Shown: positions 25,015 through 34,330, numbered from the stretch's first letter. The stretch is 64,000 bases of DNA from Streptomyces tailanensis (GCF_008386495.1 NZ_VTHJ01000008.1:1-64000); one strand, 5' to 3'. A program made the numbers and translations. Notes: a model not told the origin generated them from the letters alone.

Positions 25015-27231
25015 TTACTTCCTGACCGGTTTGATCGATTCCAGGGTCGGTACCACCGGCTTGATCGTCCCGTCCGCCGCGAACTCCATGCGGTCGATGG
25101 TGGTTTCCCGATGCATGCCGTCCCCACCGGACTTGCCGGGCCCGTTCAGGGCGAACCGGTGATAGACCATGTACCAGTCGTCGGTACCCGGCGCGTTCAC
25201 CACCGAGTGGTGGCCCGTGGCGAGGATGCCGTACTCGGGCCGCTTCGACAGGATCGTCCCCCGCTTGGTCCACGGGCCGAGCGGGGTCGGTCCGGTCGCG
25301 TACGCCACGTGGTAGTTCTCGCTGCGCGTGTCGTCCTCGGACCACATGAAGTAGTACGTGCCGTTGCGCTTGATGACGAAGGAGCCCTCCCGGAAGTTGT
25401 CCGGGGTGATGTCCTTCACCTTGGCCGAGTCGAACGACACCATGTCGTCGTTCAGTGGCACGACGTACCCGTGCCCGTTGCCCCAGTAGAGATAGGCCTG
25501 TCCATCGTCGACGAAGACCGACGGGTCGATGGCCTGACCGCTGTACTGGCCCTTGGCGACGAGGGGTTTGCCGAGGGCGTCCTTGAACGGGCCGGCGGGG
25601 GAGTCGGCGACCGCGACGCCGATGTTCCCCTCGGCGCAGAAGTAGAAGTAGTACTTGCCGTCACGTTCGGCGATCGCCGGGGCCCAGGCGTTCTTGTCGG
25701 CCCAGGTCACATCGGGGCCGAGATCGAGGATCAGGCCGTGGTCCGTCCAGTGGACCAGGTCCTTCGACGAGAACGCCTTGAACTGGGTGCCGCTCCAGCC
25801 GGGGAAGCCGTCCGTCGTCGGGTAGATCCAGTAGCGGCCGTTCATGTACTTGACGTCGGGATCGGCGTAGAGACCGGGGAGGACCGGGCTGCGGGTCGGC
25901 ACCGCCTCGACCGTCCAGACGCGTTTCGTGCCGTCCGCCGCCGTGACCGTGTACTTCTGCGGCTTACGGAAGTCGCGAGGCGTGCCCGACCTCGGGCTGA
26001 TCGTCGCGCCCTCACCCAGCCACAGCTTCGGCGCCAGCCGCCGGAGGTTCGCGTCGGGCTCCATCGGCAGGACGACCTTCGAGGAAGCCTCCGTGACGAT
26101 CGCGTACCCCTCCTGGTCCTTCGCGGTCGCGTCCACGACCGAGGTGGGGCTCACCGGATACGCGGCCAGCAGTCGGTCGTACTCCTCCTGCGTGACCGGG
26201 ATGACCGTGCCGTGCCGGGGGCTGGCGGGGAGCTGGTAGTTCGTCGACGGGGTCCACTTGCCGGAGTCGAGGTCGGTCGTCTCGAAGGGCAGGTAGCCGC
26301 GGCCGCCGTACTCGTCGATGAACAGGTACCACTTCTCCTCGGTGTTCGACTTGAACACCGTCGGTCCCTCGCCGCGGTCCATGGCGCCGTTGCCGATGCA
26401 GTCGGCCACGAAGTCGTACTTCGTCGAGGTCAGCGACGTCGACTTCTCCCCGGTGATGAACTTCGCGCAGGGGCTGGAGGAGTTGGGGTCGCGCTCGTCC
26501 TTGGTGTAGCGGTAGTAGGTGCCGTCGTGCTTGACGACCGTGGAGTCGATGACCGAGTAGCCCGGGTCGTTCCAGACCTTCGGCTCGCTGAAGGTGCGGA
26601 AGTCCTTCGTCGTCGCGTACAGCATCTTGTTGTACGTCGAGCCGGTGTGGTCCGGGTCGTCCTCGGCGTACAGCTTCGACGCCCAGAAGACGACGTACGC
26701 GTCGAGGCTGTCGTCCCAGTACGCCTCCGGGGCCCAGGTGTTGCCCGCGGTGTCGGGGGAGACCTTGACGAGGCGCTGGTCGGTCCAGTTCACCAGGTCC
26801 GTGGACTCCCAGACCATGATGGACTTGCTGCCGTGGCGCTGGACCTGGTCCCAACTGCCGCTGCTGTTCTTGTACATGCGCAGATCGGTCGCGATCATGT
26901 AGAACTTGTCGCCCTCGGGGGAGCGGATCACGAACGGGTCGCGCAGGCCCTTCTCACCGATGGTGGACGAGAGGACGGGCTTGCCGGCGTTCAGCTCCCG
27001 CCAGTGCAACGCGTCGTTGCCACGGCTGAGGGCGTAGCGGATCTGCTCGCCGTCGGCGGTGCCCTCACCTGTGAAGTAGGCGAAGAGATAGCCGGCGTAC
27101 CCCGTTCTCTGTATGGACTTCCCTGAGCTCTGTGGTTGTCGTTCGGGTTGTGCTGCTCCTGGCGGAGCCGCCAGTAGGCCGAGGAAGAGGGCCAGGAGGG
27201 GGAGCAGGAGCGTACGGGCGGTGGGGCGCAT
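25015..27231 (-). CDS. secreted two-domain GH43 arabinanase/arabinofuranosidase-like protein
   Basis: A 738-residue protein with a signal peptide ending PPGAAQ. An N-terminal GH43-like domain spans about residues 45-360 (KGLRDPFVI, SVIDSTVVKH, DRGEGPTVF). An Ig/DUF5018-like linker (PKLWLGEGATISPRSGTPRD) follows. A second GH43 domain spans about 450-725 (GLYADPDVKYMN, AIDPSVFVDDG and FREGSFVIKRNG carry Asp, Asp and Glu). The second domain has the arabinanase-like pattern. The enzyme would release arabinose or arabino-oligosaccharides from pectin side chains. It is divergently transcribed from the PL9 at 27467, with a CGAAACTTTCG palindrome between. Confidence 0.87.
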   Translation of the reverse strand: MRPTARTLLLPLLALFLGLLAAPPGAAQPERQPQSSGKSIQRTGYAGYLFAYFTGEGTADGEQIRYALSRGNDALHWRELNAGKPVLSSTIGEKGLRDPFVIRSPEGDKFYMIATDLRMYKNSSGSWDQVQRHGSKSIMVWESTDLVNWTDQRLVKVSPDTAGNTWAPEAYWDDSLDAYVVFWASKLYAEDDPDHTGSTYNKMLYATTKDFRTFSEPKVWNDPGYSVIDSTVVKHDGTYYRYTKDERDPNSSSPCAKFITGEKSTSLTSTKYDFVADCIGNGAMDRGEGPTVFKSNTEEKWYLFIDEYGGRGYLPFETTDLDSGKWTPSTNYQLPASPRHGTVIPVTQEEYDRLLAAYPVSPTSVVDATAKDQEGYAIVTEASSKVVLPMEPDANLRRLAPKLWLGEGATISPRSGTPRDFRKPQKYTVTAADGTKRVWTVEAVPTRSPVLPGLYADPDVKYMNGRYWIYPTTDGFPGWSGTQFKAFSSKDLVHWTDHGLILDLGPDVTWADKNAWAPAIAERDGKYYFYFCAEGNIGVAVADSPAGPFKDALGKPLVAKGQYSGQAIDPSVFVDDGQAYLYWGNGHGYVVPLNDDMVSFDSAKVKDITPDNFREGSFVIKRNGTYYFMWSEDDTRSENYHVAYATGPTPLGPWTKRGTILSKRPEYGILATGHHSVVNAPGTDDWYMVYHRFALNGPGKSGGDGMHRETTIDRMEFAADGTIKPVVPTLESIKPVRK

Positions 27232-27335
27232 GACACATCCTGTGTGAGTCTGGTGGATTCTGTTGGCCGAGCTGTCCTCGGAGTCTGATCAGTGGGGTTC
27301 AGCGCGTCAATCGGTGTGCGTGTGAAGACTGGGAG

Positions 27336-27346
27336 CGAAACTTTCG
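27336..27346. promoter_or_regulatory. CGAAA-N-TTTCG palindrome in a divergent promoter region
   Basis: CGAAACTTTCG lies between the GH43 gene and the PL9 gene, 131 bases before the PL9 start. Palindromes of the form CGAAAnTTTCG are, from memory, regulator sites upstream of Streptomyces xylanase-type genes, bound by LacI-family proteins. It could serve either or both genes. Confidence 0.55.
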
Positions 27347-27466
27347 AACGATTTCGCATGGACGCGGCAACCCTTTCCGGCCGGGCGGCGACCAGTGATC
27401 AGAAGCGGGCCGGGGCGGCCCCTCCGGCCCGCTTCGCTCTCTCCGTCCCCTCAGAAAGGAACGCCC

Positions 27467-28621
27467 GTGCGTCAGAGCATCGGACGCCATCGCAGAACCC
27501 GCACCCTGTCGATCGCCGCCGCCGTGGCCGTCGCCGCGGGGGCGGGCGGCGTCTACGCCGGCCTCTTGAACGATGGTGCCGAGGCCGCCGCCACCACGGT
27601 CACCGTCTCCAGCACCGCCGAGCTGGAGTCGGCCGTCGCGAAGGCGGTCGCCGGTACGACCATCCAGGTGCGCGGCGGCACGTACCAGCCGGCGAAGTCC
27701 CTGAAGTCCACGGCGAACGGCACCGCCTCGGCCCGGATCACCCTCACCGCGTACGGCAGTGAGAAGGTCAAGATCGACGGGTCCAAGCTCGCCGCCGGTT
27801 CCTGGCTCGCCGGGATCTACGGCGACTACTGGACCGTCCAGAACCTCACCTTCCAGAACTCCCCGGCCCAGGGCTTCGTCGTCACGTCTTCGGTCGGCGG
27901 CGTCTTCAAGAACCTCGTCACCGCGAACAACGGCGACTCGGGCTTCACCCTGCGCGGCGACGGCACGACGAACAACCTCGTGCAGAACCTGGACAGTTAC
28001 GGCAACTACGACGCCGCGAACCACGGTCAGAACGCCGACGGGATCGCCGTGAAGTTCGGCTCCGGCACGGGCAACAAGATCACCGGCGCGCGCCTCTACA
28101 ACAACGCGGATGACGGCCTCGACCTCTGGCAGTTCTCCTCGCCCGTCACCATCGAGCACAGCTGGGCCTTCGGCAACGGCAAGAACCGCTGGAACGACTC
28201 CGCGTTCGAGGGCAACGGCAACGGCTTCAAGCTGGGCGGCGGCGGCGCGTCGGTCGCGCACTCGGTCAACAACAACGCCGCCTGGGACAACACCCTGCAC
28301 GGCTTCACCGAGAACTCCAACACCGGCGCCATGCTGCTGAACCGGAACACCGCGTACGCCAACAAGTCGAACGGCTTCTACTTCGCCACGGGGAAGGCCC
28401 GGCTGGCCAGAAATTTGGCGGTGAGCAACGGGGCCGGGAAGGCGAAGCTGGGCGGCTCCACTGTATCGGCCGCCAACAACTGGGACAGCGGGGTGGCCAC
28501 ACCGTCGTTCAAGTCGACGGACGCGGCGAGTGCGTATGGGGCGCGGAAGCCGGATGGCTCGCTGCCGACTACCACGTTTTTGACCACGGGCTCCACGGCT
28601 ATCGGTTCGCAGATGAACTGA
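27467..28621 (+). CDS. secreted pectate lyase, PL9 family, second copy
   Basis: A 384-residue PL9 paralogue of the gene at 23897. The signal region is RTLSIAAAVAVAAGAGGVYA. QNADGIAVKFGSGTGNKITG and NNADDGLDLWQFSSPVTIEH carry the catalytic lysine and Ca ligands. GTG 27467 with AGAAAGGA six bases upstream is preferred to the earlier in-frame ATG, which would place proline-rich residues before the signal. The divergent palindrome at 27336 suggests substrate-controlled expression. Confidence 0.9.
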   Translation: MRQSIGRHRRTRTLSIAAAVAVAAGAGGVYAGLLNDGAEAAATTVTVSSTAELESAVAKAVAGTTIQVRGGTYQPAKSLKSTANGTASARITLTAYGSEKVKIDGSKLAAGSWLAGIYGDYWTVQNLTFQNSPAQGFVVTSSVGGVFKNLVTANNGDSGFTLRGDGTTNNLVQNLDSYGNYDAANHGQNADGIAVKFGSGTGNKITGARLYNNADDGLDLWQFSSPVTIEHSWAFGNGKNRWNDSAFEGNGNGFKLGGGGASVAHSVNNNAAWDNTLHGFTENSNTGAMLLNRNTAYANKSNGFYFATGKARLARNLAVSNGAGKAKLGGSTVSAANNWDSGVATPSFKSTDAASAYGARKPDGSLPTTTFLTTGSTAIGSQMN

Positions 28622-28645
28622 GCTGCCGCGCAAGGTGTGTGAGGG

Positions 28646-28700
28646 ACTGCGGGCCGTCTGTGGCTGGTCGCGCAGTTCCCCGCGCCCCTGAAGGGGCGCT
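28646..28700. repeat. Streptomyces-type intergenic repeat
   Basis: GGGCCGTCTGTGGCTGGTCG followed by CGCAGTTCCCCGCGCCCCTG and AAGGGGCGC is a further copy of the recurrent repeat. It follows the second PL9 gene and includes a CGCCCCTGAAGGGGCG hairpin that could end transcription. Confidence 0.6.
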
Positions 28701-28721
28701 GCACTCACCGGCAGCATGAAG

Positions 28722-28786
28722 GAACGCCCCCCGCCAGTCGTCACGACACTGTTGGCGAATCCGACCCGTTGAGGGTCTACTCGGTG
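28722..28786. repeat. solo IS1182-type terminal sequence (inverted relative to 32497-32560)
   Basis: GAACGCCCCCCGCCAGT and CGACACTGTTGGCGAATCC, separated by about five differing bases, occur here and in reverse complement at 32521-32560. Weaker similarity continues inward to TCTACTCG. This is an IS right-end piece with no transposase attached. It abuts the decayed PL9 fragment directly. Confidence 0.6.
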
Positions 28787-28787
28787 C

Positions 28788-29030
28788 GAGGGCAACGGCA
28801 ACGGCTTCACCGAGAAAGCCAACACCGGCGCCCTCCACCGTAATACCGCTTACGTCGGCACTGGCTTCTTCTTCGCCACGGGCAAGGCGCGGCTGAGAGG
28901 GGGAGCCGCGCCGTGGGCAACAAGGGGGGGCCGGGTCGAGCTGGTGCCATCGACGGTGTCCGTCGGCAACACCTGGGACCAGCCGCTCTCCCGGCGAGTG
29001 GGCAGTTCCGCTTTTTCGACCACAAGACCT
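28788..29030 (+). pseudogene. decayed C-terminal fragment of a third PL9 pectate lyase
   Basis: The DNA begins GAGGGCAACGGCAACGGCTT as in the PL9 at 27467, continues as FTEKANTGALHRNTAYVGTG-like residues, then FFFATGKARL. After frame changes it carries sequence matching NNWDSG and the TTTFLTTGS-type end. No start and no catalytic region remain. An IS-type end lies immediately before it, so insertion followed by deletion probably removed the front of the gene. Confidence 0.7.
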
Positions 29031-29104
29031 TGAGTCTTCAATATCCTTCCAGTGCTGCCTACTGCACAACTGCAGTACGTCAAGCAGTGGAAGGACAATC
29101 CCCC

Positions 29105-30691
29105 ATGTTCCGAGCCCGTCGCACAGCTGCCGTAGCGTGTCTCGCGACCCTGCTGGCTGTGCTCACCCCTGCCTCTGCCTCTGGCGCTGATCCCGCGCGG
29201 ACCGCGTTAGGCAAGTCCCCGGTGATACAGACCACCGCCGGCCCGCTCCGGGGCCAGGCGACCGTCGAGGGGCGGCAGTTCCTCGGCGTTCCGTACGCCG
29301 CCGATCCGGTCGGCGCGCTGCGCTGGCGTCCGCCACAGCCCCACCCGGCATGGAAGGGCATACGCGACGCCACGGCGTTCGGCCCTCGCTGTCTGCAGGG
29401 CACGAACCCCCAACAGGGCACCTACACTGAGAACTGCCTGAACCTGAACGTCTACACTCCGGCGAGCCCGCGGCGGCTGCCCGTGATGGTGTGGATCCAT
29501 GGCGGCGGCATGATCCAGGGCGGCGGCAAAGACTACGTCGCCGACCGTTTCGCCGCGGACGGCAACGTGATCGTGGTGACCATCAACTACCGTCTCGGCG
29601 CCTCCGGCTTCCTCACCCTGCCCGGTGTGCAGGGCAATTACGGCCTGCTCGACCAGCAGGCGGCTCTGCGCTGGGTACGCGCCAACATCGCTCGCTTCGG
29701 CGGCGACCCGCACGCGGTCACCATCGCCGGTGAGTCCTCGGGCGGCCGTGCCGTGTGCACCCAGCTGGCCTCGCCCACCGCACGCGGGCTGTTCCGGGCC
29801 GCGATCAGCCAGTCCGCCTCCTACCGCGACTGCGCCGCGATCCCCGTCAAGAGTGCCGAGACCACCGGTCGCGCCTACGCCGACGCTCTGGGCTGCACGG
29901 ACACCGACTCGGACGCCGTGCTGGACTGCCTGCGCACCAAGACCCCGCAGGAACTTCTCGCCGCACAGTCCGGTCGCGGCTGGGGACCCGTCGTCGGCGA
30001 CCGCGTGCTGCCGCGCCAGCCTGCCGAGACCTTCGCGGCCGGTCAGCAGGCCAAGGTGCCGGTCCTCTTCGGCACCACCCGCACCGAGGGACGGTACTTC
30101 GACTACTTCGACTTCGACGGCAGGGGACAGCCGCTGACGGCGGAGCAGTATCCCCGGACCATGCGCGACTGGTTCGGTGAGGACATAGCCGACGAGGTGC
30201 TGGCGCGCTATCCGCTGACGGGGCACCCGACCCCGACGCTGGCGCACGCCGCCGCCCGCGGCGACCGGGACTACTCCTGCCCGACCGCCCGCGTCAGCCG
30301 GCAACTCGCTCAGGAGGCCCCGGTGTATCAGTACGAGTTCGCGGACGTGACCGGTCCGCCCGCCGAGAACCTCCGCAACCAGAACACCGACTACGACTTC
30401 GGAGCCACGCACACCAACGACCTCCAGTACCTCTTCCGGCACAACGGACGCGAGGCGCCGTTCAACGCCGAGGAGTGGCAGCTGTCCCGGCAGATGATCC
30501 AGTACTGGTCGTCGTTCGTCGCACACGGAGTCCCCCGTGCCCCCGGCCTCCCCGACATGGCCGACCAGCGCCTCCGTCCGGGCGAGGTGATGGTCCTGCA
30601 GACCGCGTCGGCCGGCGGCCCGCGCCCGGCCGGTGACTTCACCGCCGCCCACCACTGCGCGCTGTGGGACAAGGTCGCGGCCACCGGCTGA
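29105..30691 (+). CDS. secreted type B carboxylesterase
   Basis: A 528-residue alpha/beta-hydrolase of the carboxylesterase/lipase family. The signal peptide ends PASASGA. Landmarks are GVPYAADPVGALRWRPPQP, MVWIHGGGMIQGG (oxyanion hole), IAGESSGGRAV (catalytic serine), TEGRYF (acid) and THTNDLQYLF (histidine region). GGAAGGA precedes ATG 29105; the longer open frame covers the PL9 remnant. Its substrate may be ester decorations of plant polymers, but this class is broad. It is bracketed by IS-type ends. Confidence 0.87.
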   Translation: MFRARRTAAVACLATLLAVLTPASASGADPARTALGKSPVIQTTAGPLRGQATVEGRQFLGVPYAADPVGALRWRPPQPHPAWKGIRDATAFGPRCLQGTNPQQGTYTENCLNLNVYTPASPRRLPVMVWIHGGGMIQGGGKDYVADRFAADGNVIVVTINYRLGASGFLTLPGVQGNYGLLDQQAALRWVRANIARFGGDPHAVTIAGESSGGRAVCTQLASPTARGLFRAAISQSASYRDCAAIPVKSAETTGRAYADALGCTDTDSDAVLDCLRTKTPQELLAAQSGRGWGPVVGDRVLPRQPAETFAAGQQAKVPVLFGTTRTEGRYFDYFDFDGRGQPLTAEQYPRTMRDWFGEDIADEVLARYPLTGHPTPTLAHAAARGDRDYSCPTARVSRQLAQEAPVYQYEFADVTGPPAENLRNQNTDYDFGATHTNDLQYLFRHNGREAPFNAEEWQLSRQMIQYWSSFVAHGVPRAPGLPDMADQRLRPGEVMVLQTASAGGPRPAGDFTAAHHCALWDKVAATG

Positions 30692-30745
30692 ACTGGCGGC
30701 CACCGCCCCGGCTGCGCCGCGCCCGTCCGTAGCCTCGGCAAGCAG

Positions 30746-30777
30746 GGACACCCCGCCGGGTAACCGTTGGCGACTCC
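30746..30777. repeat. probable left terminal repeat of the IS1182-type element
   Basis: GGACACCCCGCCGGGTAACC followed by GTTGGCGACTCC resembles the outer-to-inner reading of the right end (CCCCGCCAG, then CTGTTGGCGAATCC) with a gap of about seven bases. It lies just upstream of the transposase gene. Confidence 0.4.
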
Positions 30778-30852
30778 TGGGGACGAACGTGACGTCGGCG
30801 TTCATGACCCGTTGTGGTCGTGAAGGCCGACGTTGCGTTTGGGGAGGTGTCG

Positions 30853-32507
30853 GTGTCGTTGCACGCCAGGAGGATCGACGGGGTTCCCAAGGAGACGTCC
30901 CGGGTGGCGCGGGCTGCGTTTCCGAAGGGCAGCCTGGCCATGCGGATCCGTGACGAGTTGGGCGAGCTGTTCTCGGACGCGGACTTCGCCGAGTTGTACC
31001 CGAACAGAGGGAAGCCCGCGTGGTCGCCGGGCAGGCTGGCGCTCGTCTCAGTCATGCAGTTCGCCGAGAGCCTGTCGGACCGGCAGGCCGCGGACGCGGT
31101 GCGCGGACGGCTGGACTGGAAGTACCTGCTGGGGCTGGAGCTGGCCGATCCGGGCTTCGACCACTCGGTGCTCACCGAGTTCAGGGACCGGCTGATCGCG
31201 GGAGACGCCGGGGTTGAGCTCTTGGACCGCGTCCTTGAGGCCGCTGCGGAGCACGGCTTACTCAAGGCCGGCGGCCGTGCGCGCACGGACTCCACGATCG
31301 TGCTGTCCGCCGCGCGGCAGATCAACGGGCTGGTGCGGCTCGGTGAAACCCTGCGGGCTGCCTTGAACAGTGTGGCGGCCCACGAGCCAGAGTGGCTGAC
31401 TGGGTGGCTTCCGCCTGAATGGTTCGACCGGTACGCGATCCGGTTTGAGGACACCCGGCTGCCCAAGGGGAAGGCCAAGCAGACCGAGCTGATCGAGCAG
31501 ATCGGCGCCGACGGGTTGAGATTGCTTTCTGCCCTGCATGCGCCCGATGCCCCAGCGTCCCTGCGGCTGCTCGACCGGGTCCAGACCCTTCAGCAGATGT
31601 GGATCCAGCAGTACTTCGTCGACAACGGACATGTCCGTCGCCGGGACCTCAAAGACCGCCCGCCGGGCGCGGAGCGGCTGGTCACGCCCTACGACACTGA
31701 CGCGCGGGGCAGCGTGAAGCGCGGCGTCTTCTGGGACGGCTACAAGGTTCACCTCACCGAGACCTGCGAGCCGGACAGCCCGAACCTGATCACTCACGTC
31801 GCCACGACCGACTCCACGGTCCAGGACGTGCGGCTGGTCGCCCCGATCCACGCCCACCTCGCCGAGCGCGACCTCCTACCTGATCGACACCTGGTCGACG
31901 CGGGCTATGCCACAGCCCGAGAAGTGGTCGCCGCCCGGCGCGATCACAAAGTCAACCTGGTGGGTCCAATCCTCGCTTCCACCAGCTGGCAGACCAAGGA
32001 CGGCGGCTTCTCCCAGGCAGACTTCGCCATCGACTGGGAGAACCGGCAGGTGACCTGTCCCAACGGCGCGACCAGCAGCCGTTGGGCCGAAGACCGCTCC
32101 CAGGAGGGGACGGCCGTGGTCCGAGCACGCTTCCCGACGGCGGCCTGCCGTCCCTGCGAGACCCGAGAGCAGTGCACCCGCTCCAACAGCAAATGGGACA
32201 TGGGCCGTCGGATCACCCTCCGCCCGCAAGCGGAGTATGAGGTGATCCAGCAGGCACGGGCCCAGGAAGACACCCAGGAGTGGAAAGCGCAGTACGCACA
32301 CCGGGCCGGTGTCGAAGGCACCATCTCCCAGGGAGTCCGGGCCTTCGGCCTGCGGCGATGCCGGTTCAAGGCCTGGCTAAGGCACGGCTGCAGCACCAGC
32401 TCACCGCCACCGCTATGAACTTCCACCGCCTCAACGCCTGGTGGACCGAGACCCCACGAGCCCGCACTCGCACGTCCCATCTGGCAGCCCTCCGGCCCGA
32501 CGAGTAG
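30853..32507 (+). pseudogene. IS1182-family transposase with a C-terminal frameshift
   Basis: The main frame reads SLHARRIDGVPKETSRVARA, then the DUF772-type N-terminal domain (GKPAWSPGRLALVSVMQFAE), then DDE core pieces (GGRARTDSTIVLSA, GVFWDGYKVHLTETCE, LVDAGYATAREVV) and the terminal HRAGVEGTISQGVRAFGLRR. At about 32372 one base is missing (FKAWLRHG instead of an expected GLAKARLQHQLTATAMNFHR in the next frame), so the last 45 residues are out of frame. GTG 30853 with GGGGAGG upstream is the likely start. Confidence 0.8.
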
Positions 32508-32560
32508 AACTCGGCGACCCGGATTCGCCAACAGTGTCGTCGTCACTGGCGGGGGGCGTT
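32497..32560. repeat. right terminal repeat of the IS1182-type element
   Basis: In reverse complement the end reads GAACGCCCCCCGCCAGT, GACGA, then CGACACTGTTGGCGAATCC. It is nearly identical to the solo end at 28722 and in opposite orientation. It begins within the last codons of the transposase gene. Confidence 0.65.
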
Positions 32561-32569
32561 CTCTGTCGT

Positions 32570-32622
32570 GCCGACCGAGGGGGGCTCAAGTCGGCACTGC
32601 TGCCGGCCGAGGGGGGCTCAAG
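32570..32622. repeat. two direct copies of a 21-base sequence next to the IS
   Basis: GCCGACCGAGGGGGGCTCAA at 32570 and GCCGGCCGAGGGGGGCTCAA at 32602 are spaced by 32 bases. The second copy contains the stop codon of the convergent PL4 gene. They could mark the insertion event or slippage. Confidence 0.5.
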
Positions 32623-34300
32623 CCAGCAGGTCTATGCAGTCGAACGAGGTGCCGGGGCTCAGGAAGGTCGTGCCGCTCGATCCACTGACGATGTTGAGCT
32701 TCAGGACGTTGTACTCACTGGTGTTCGATTTCCACGCACTCGCCGGGACGTTGTACGTGAACGTGTGGTTGTTCCCCCGGTAGGAACCGGTCGTCAGGGA
32801 ACGGGTCGAGGGCTGCTTCGGGACCGTCGGGATCGGTGAGACCCAGTCATTGACGGATACCCGCGGGCGGCCGTTGGAGAACGCGTCCGTCACGCCGATG
32901 CGCAGGGTGTGCGCGGCGGCGGCCTGGGCGGCGGTGAGCTTGAAGTAGAGGAGGATGCCGTCGTTGACGGCCTTCCACATGTAAGCCGGGAAGGACGCGG
33001 CCGCGTCGCCGCCGCCGATCGTGACGTTGCCCGTCCACTTCGCCGCGCGGGCGTCGGAGGGGTGGGCGTACGTCATCAACTTGGCGTTCTTGAACTCGCC
33101 GGGCGTGCCGTCCCAGTCGCCGAGCCGCCACACCGTCTTCGCGGCGGACGGGTCACCCGTGATGGTGATGCTGTGCAGCGCGGTCGAACCGCCGGCAGTC
33201 ACCTTCACCTCCTGGGTGTGCACGGCGAGCTCGCCCTTGTAGACGGTCAGCGTGTACGTGCCCGGCAGCATCCCCTTGCATGAGAAGGCACCGGTGCCCG
33301 AGGCGGCCTTCGCCCAGTACTGGGCGGTGGAGTTGGCGAAGCCGACCGTGTAGGCGTACTTGGCGTCCATGCCCTTCAGACCCACCCCGGCGACCTTGCC
33401 GCGGCCCGCCCTGCCGACCCAGCCGGTGATGCCGAGGCCGCCCACCCAGGAGGTGTCCAGCTTGCTGTGCGACAAGGAAGAAGAGGGCGCCCCGCCGTCG
33501 GTGAAGGCGAGGACGTACGGGCCCTGGAGGCCGAAACGTGCCGGCTCGGTCTGGGCCTGGTTGTAGTGCAGGATCTCGTAGAGCCCGGCGCCCAGGTCGT
33601 TGGAGTGGCGCAGCAGCGAGCGGTAGAAGGGGCCGCCGGAGGCCTTCTCGTGGTTGGAGCGGACGATCCACAGGCCGACCGAACCGGTGGTGAAACCGAT
33701 GTGGTCGTAGTCGATGACCCGCTTGCCCGAGTAGTGCTTGGAGTGGGTGGTGCCGTCCGCGCGCTTCCAGACGTCACCGGCCTCGATGACCTTGTCGGAG
33801 GCCTCGATCCAGGAGTCCGGGCCCTCGTTGGGGAACATCCCGGGCTTGAGCCGGACGAGGAACCGGGTCGCCGTGAAGGAGGCGTCCGCCTTGTTCGTCC
33901 ACAGGTAGACGTTGTTCTGGCCGCTGCGGGCCGCGTACCACTGGGTGATCGCGCCGTGCACGACCTTGATCAGGATCGTCGACCCCGACTGCTTGATCGT
34001 GACGGTGGACGCCCCCAGCCCGGACTCGACGTGTGAGTGCTTGCCGCCGTAGCCCTCGTACTCCTTGCCCTTGTAGACCAGGGACGTGAGGTCACCGGTG
34101 GTCTTGGAGACCTTGAAGACGAGGGAGGCACCGGTGTCCACGACGTAGTTCTTGCCGTCGTCGGAGTAGCCGAAGCCGGCGGCGGACGCCGACGACAGGA
34201 GGCCGGCGCCGCCCGCGACGGCGGCGCCGGTGGCGGCGACGCCGATCGCGGTGGCCCCGAGTACACGTCGGCGTGTGAGGCGTCTCTTGTGCGTGCTCAA
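32618..34300 (-). CDS. secreted rhamnogalacturonan lyase, PL4 family
   Basis: A 560-residue PL4 enzyme with a Tat signal (LTRRRVLGATAIGVAATGAA). The N-terminal catalytic beta-sandwich carries KEYEGYGGKHSHVESGLGAS and GPDSWIEASDKV. The middle fibronectin-like domain is marked by GMLPGTYTLTVYKGELAVHT and the C-terminal CBM-like domain by KTVWRLGDWDGTPGEF. This three-domain layout is typical of rhamnogalacturonan endolyases that cleave the RG-I backbone. Translation starts at TTG 34300 with GGAGATC just upstream. The 3' end lies beside the IS. Confidence 0.87.
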   Translation of the reverse strand: MSTHKRRLTRRRVLGATAIGVAATGAAVAGGAGLLSSASAAGFGYSDDGKNYVVDTGASLVFKVSKTTGDLTSLVYKGKEYEGYGGKHSHVESGLGASTVTIKQSGSTILIKVVHGAITQWYAARSGQNNVYLWTNKADASFTATRFLVRLKPGMFPNEGPDSWIEASDKVIEAGDVWKRADGTTHSKHYSGKRVIDYDHIGFTTGSVGLWIVRSNHEKASGGPFYRSLLRHSNDLGAGLYEILHYNQAQTEPARFGLQGPYVLAFTDGGAPSSSLSHSKLDTSWVGGLGITGWVGRAGRGKVAGVGLKGMDAKYAYTVGFANSTAQYWAKAASGTGAFSCKGMLPGTYTLTVYKGELAVHTQEVKVTAGGSTALHSITITGDPSAAKTVWRLGDWDGTPGEFKNAKLMTYAHPSDARAAKWTGNVTIGGGDAAASFPAYMWKAVNDGILLYFKLTAAQAAAAHTLRIGVTDAFSNGRPRVSVNDWVSPIPTVPKQPSTRSLTTGSYRGNNHTFTYNVPASAWKSNTSEYNVLKLNIVSGSSGTTFLSPGTSFDCIDLLA

Positions 34301-34330
34301 GGGAGATCTCCGGGATTCGTGGATCTTGTC

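Larger units (their letters stand above)
30746..32560 (+). mobile_element. IS1182-family insertion sequence, transposase frameshifted
   Basis: The element holds one DDE transposase gene and ends at 32560 in a clear terminal repeat that recurs inverted at 28722. The left boundary is less certain; the sequence at 30746-30777 is the best candidate. No target-site duplication was recognised. The insertion lies between a carboxylesterase gene and the 3' end of a convergent rhamnogalacturonan lyase gene. Confidence 0.65.

Noticed and set aside
24277..27126. A 949-codon open frame on the plus strand over the PL9 and GH43 genes
   Set aside because: It is antisense to the GH43 gene, shows shadow composition, and no segment resembles a known domain.
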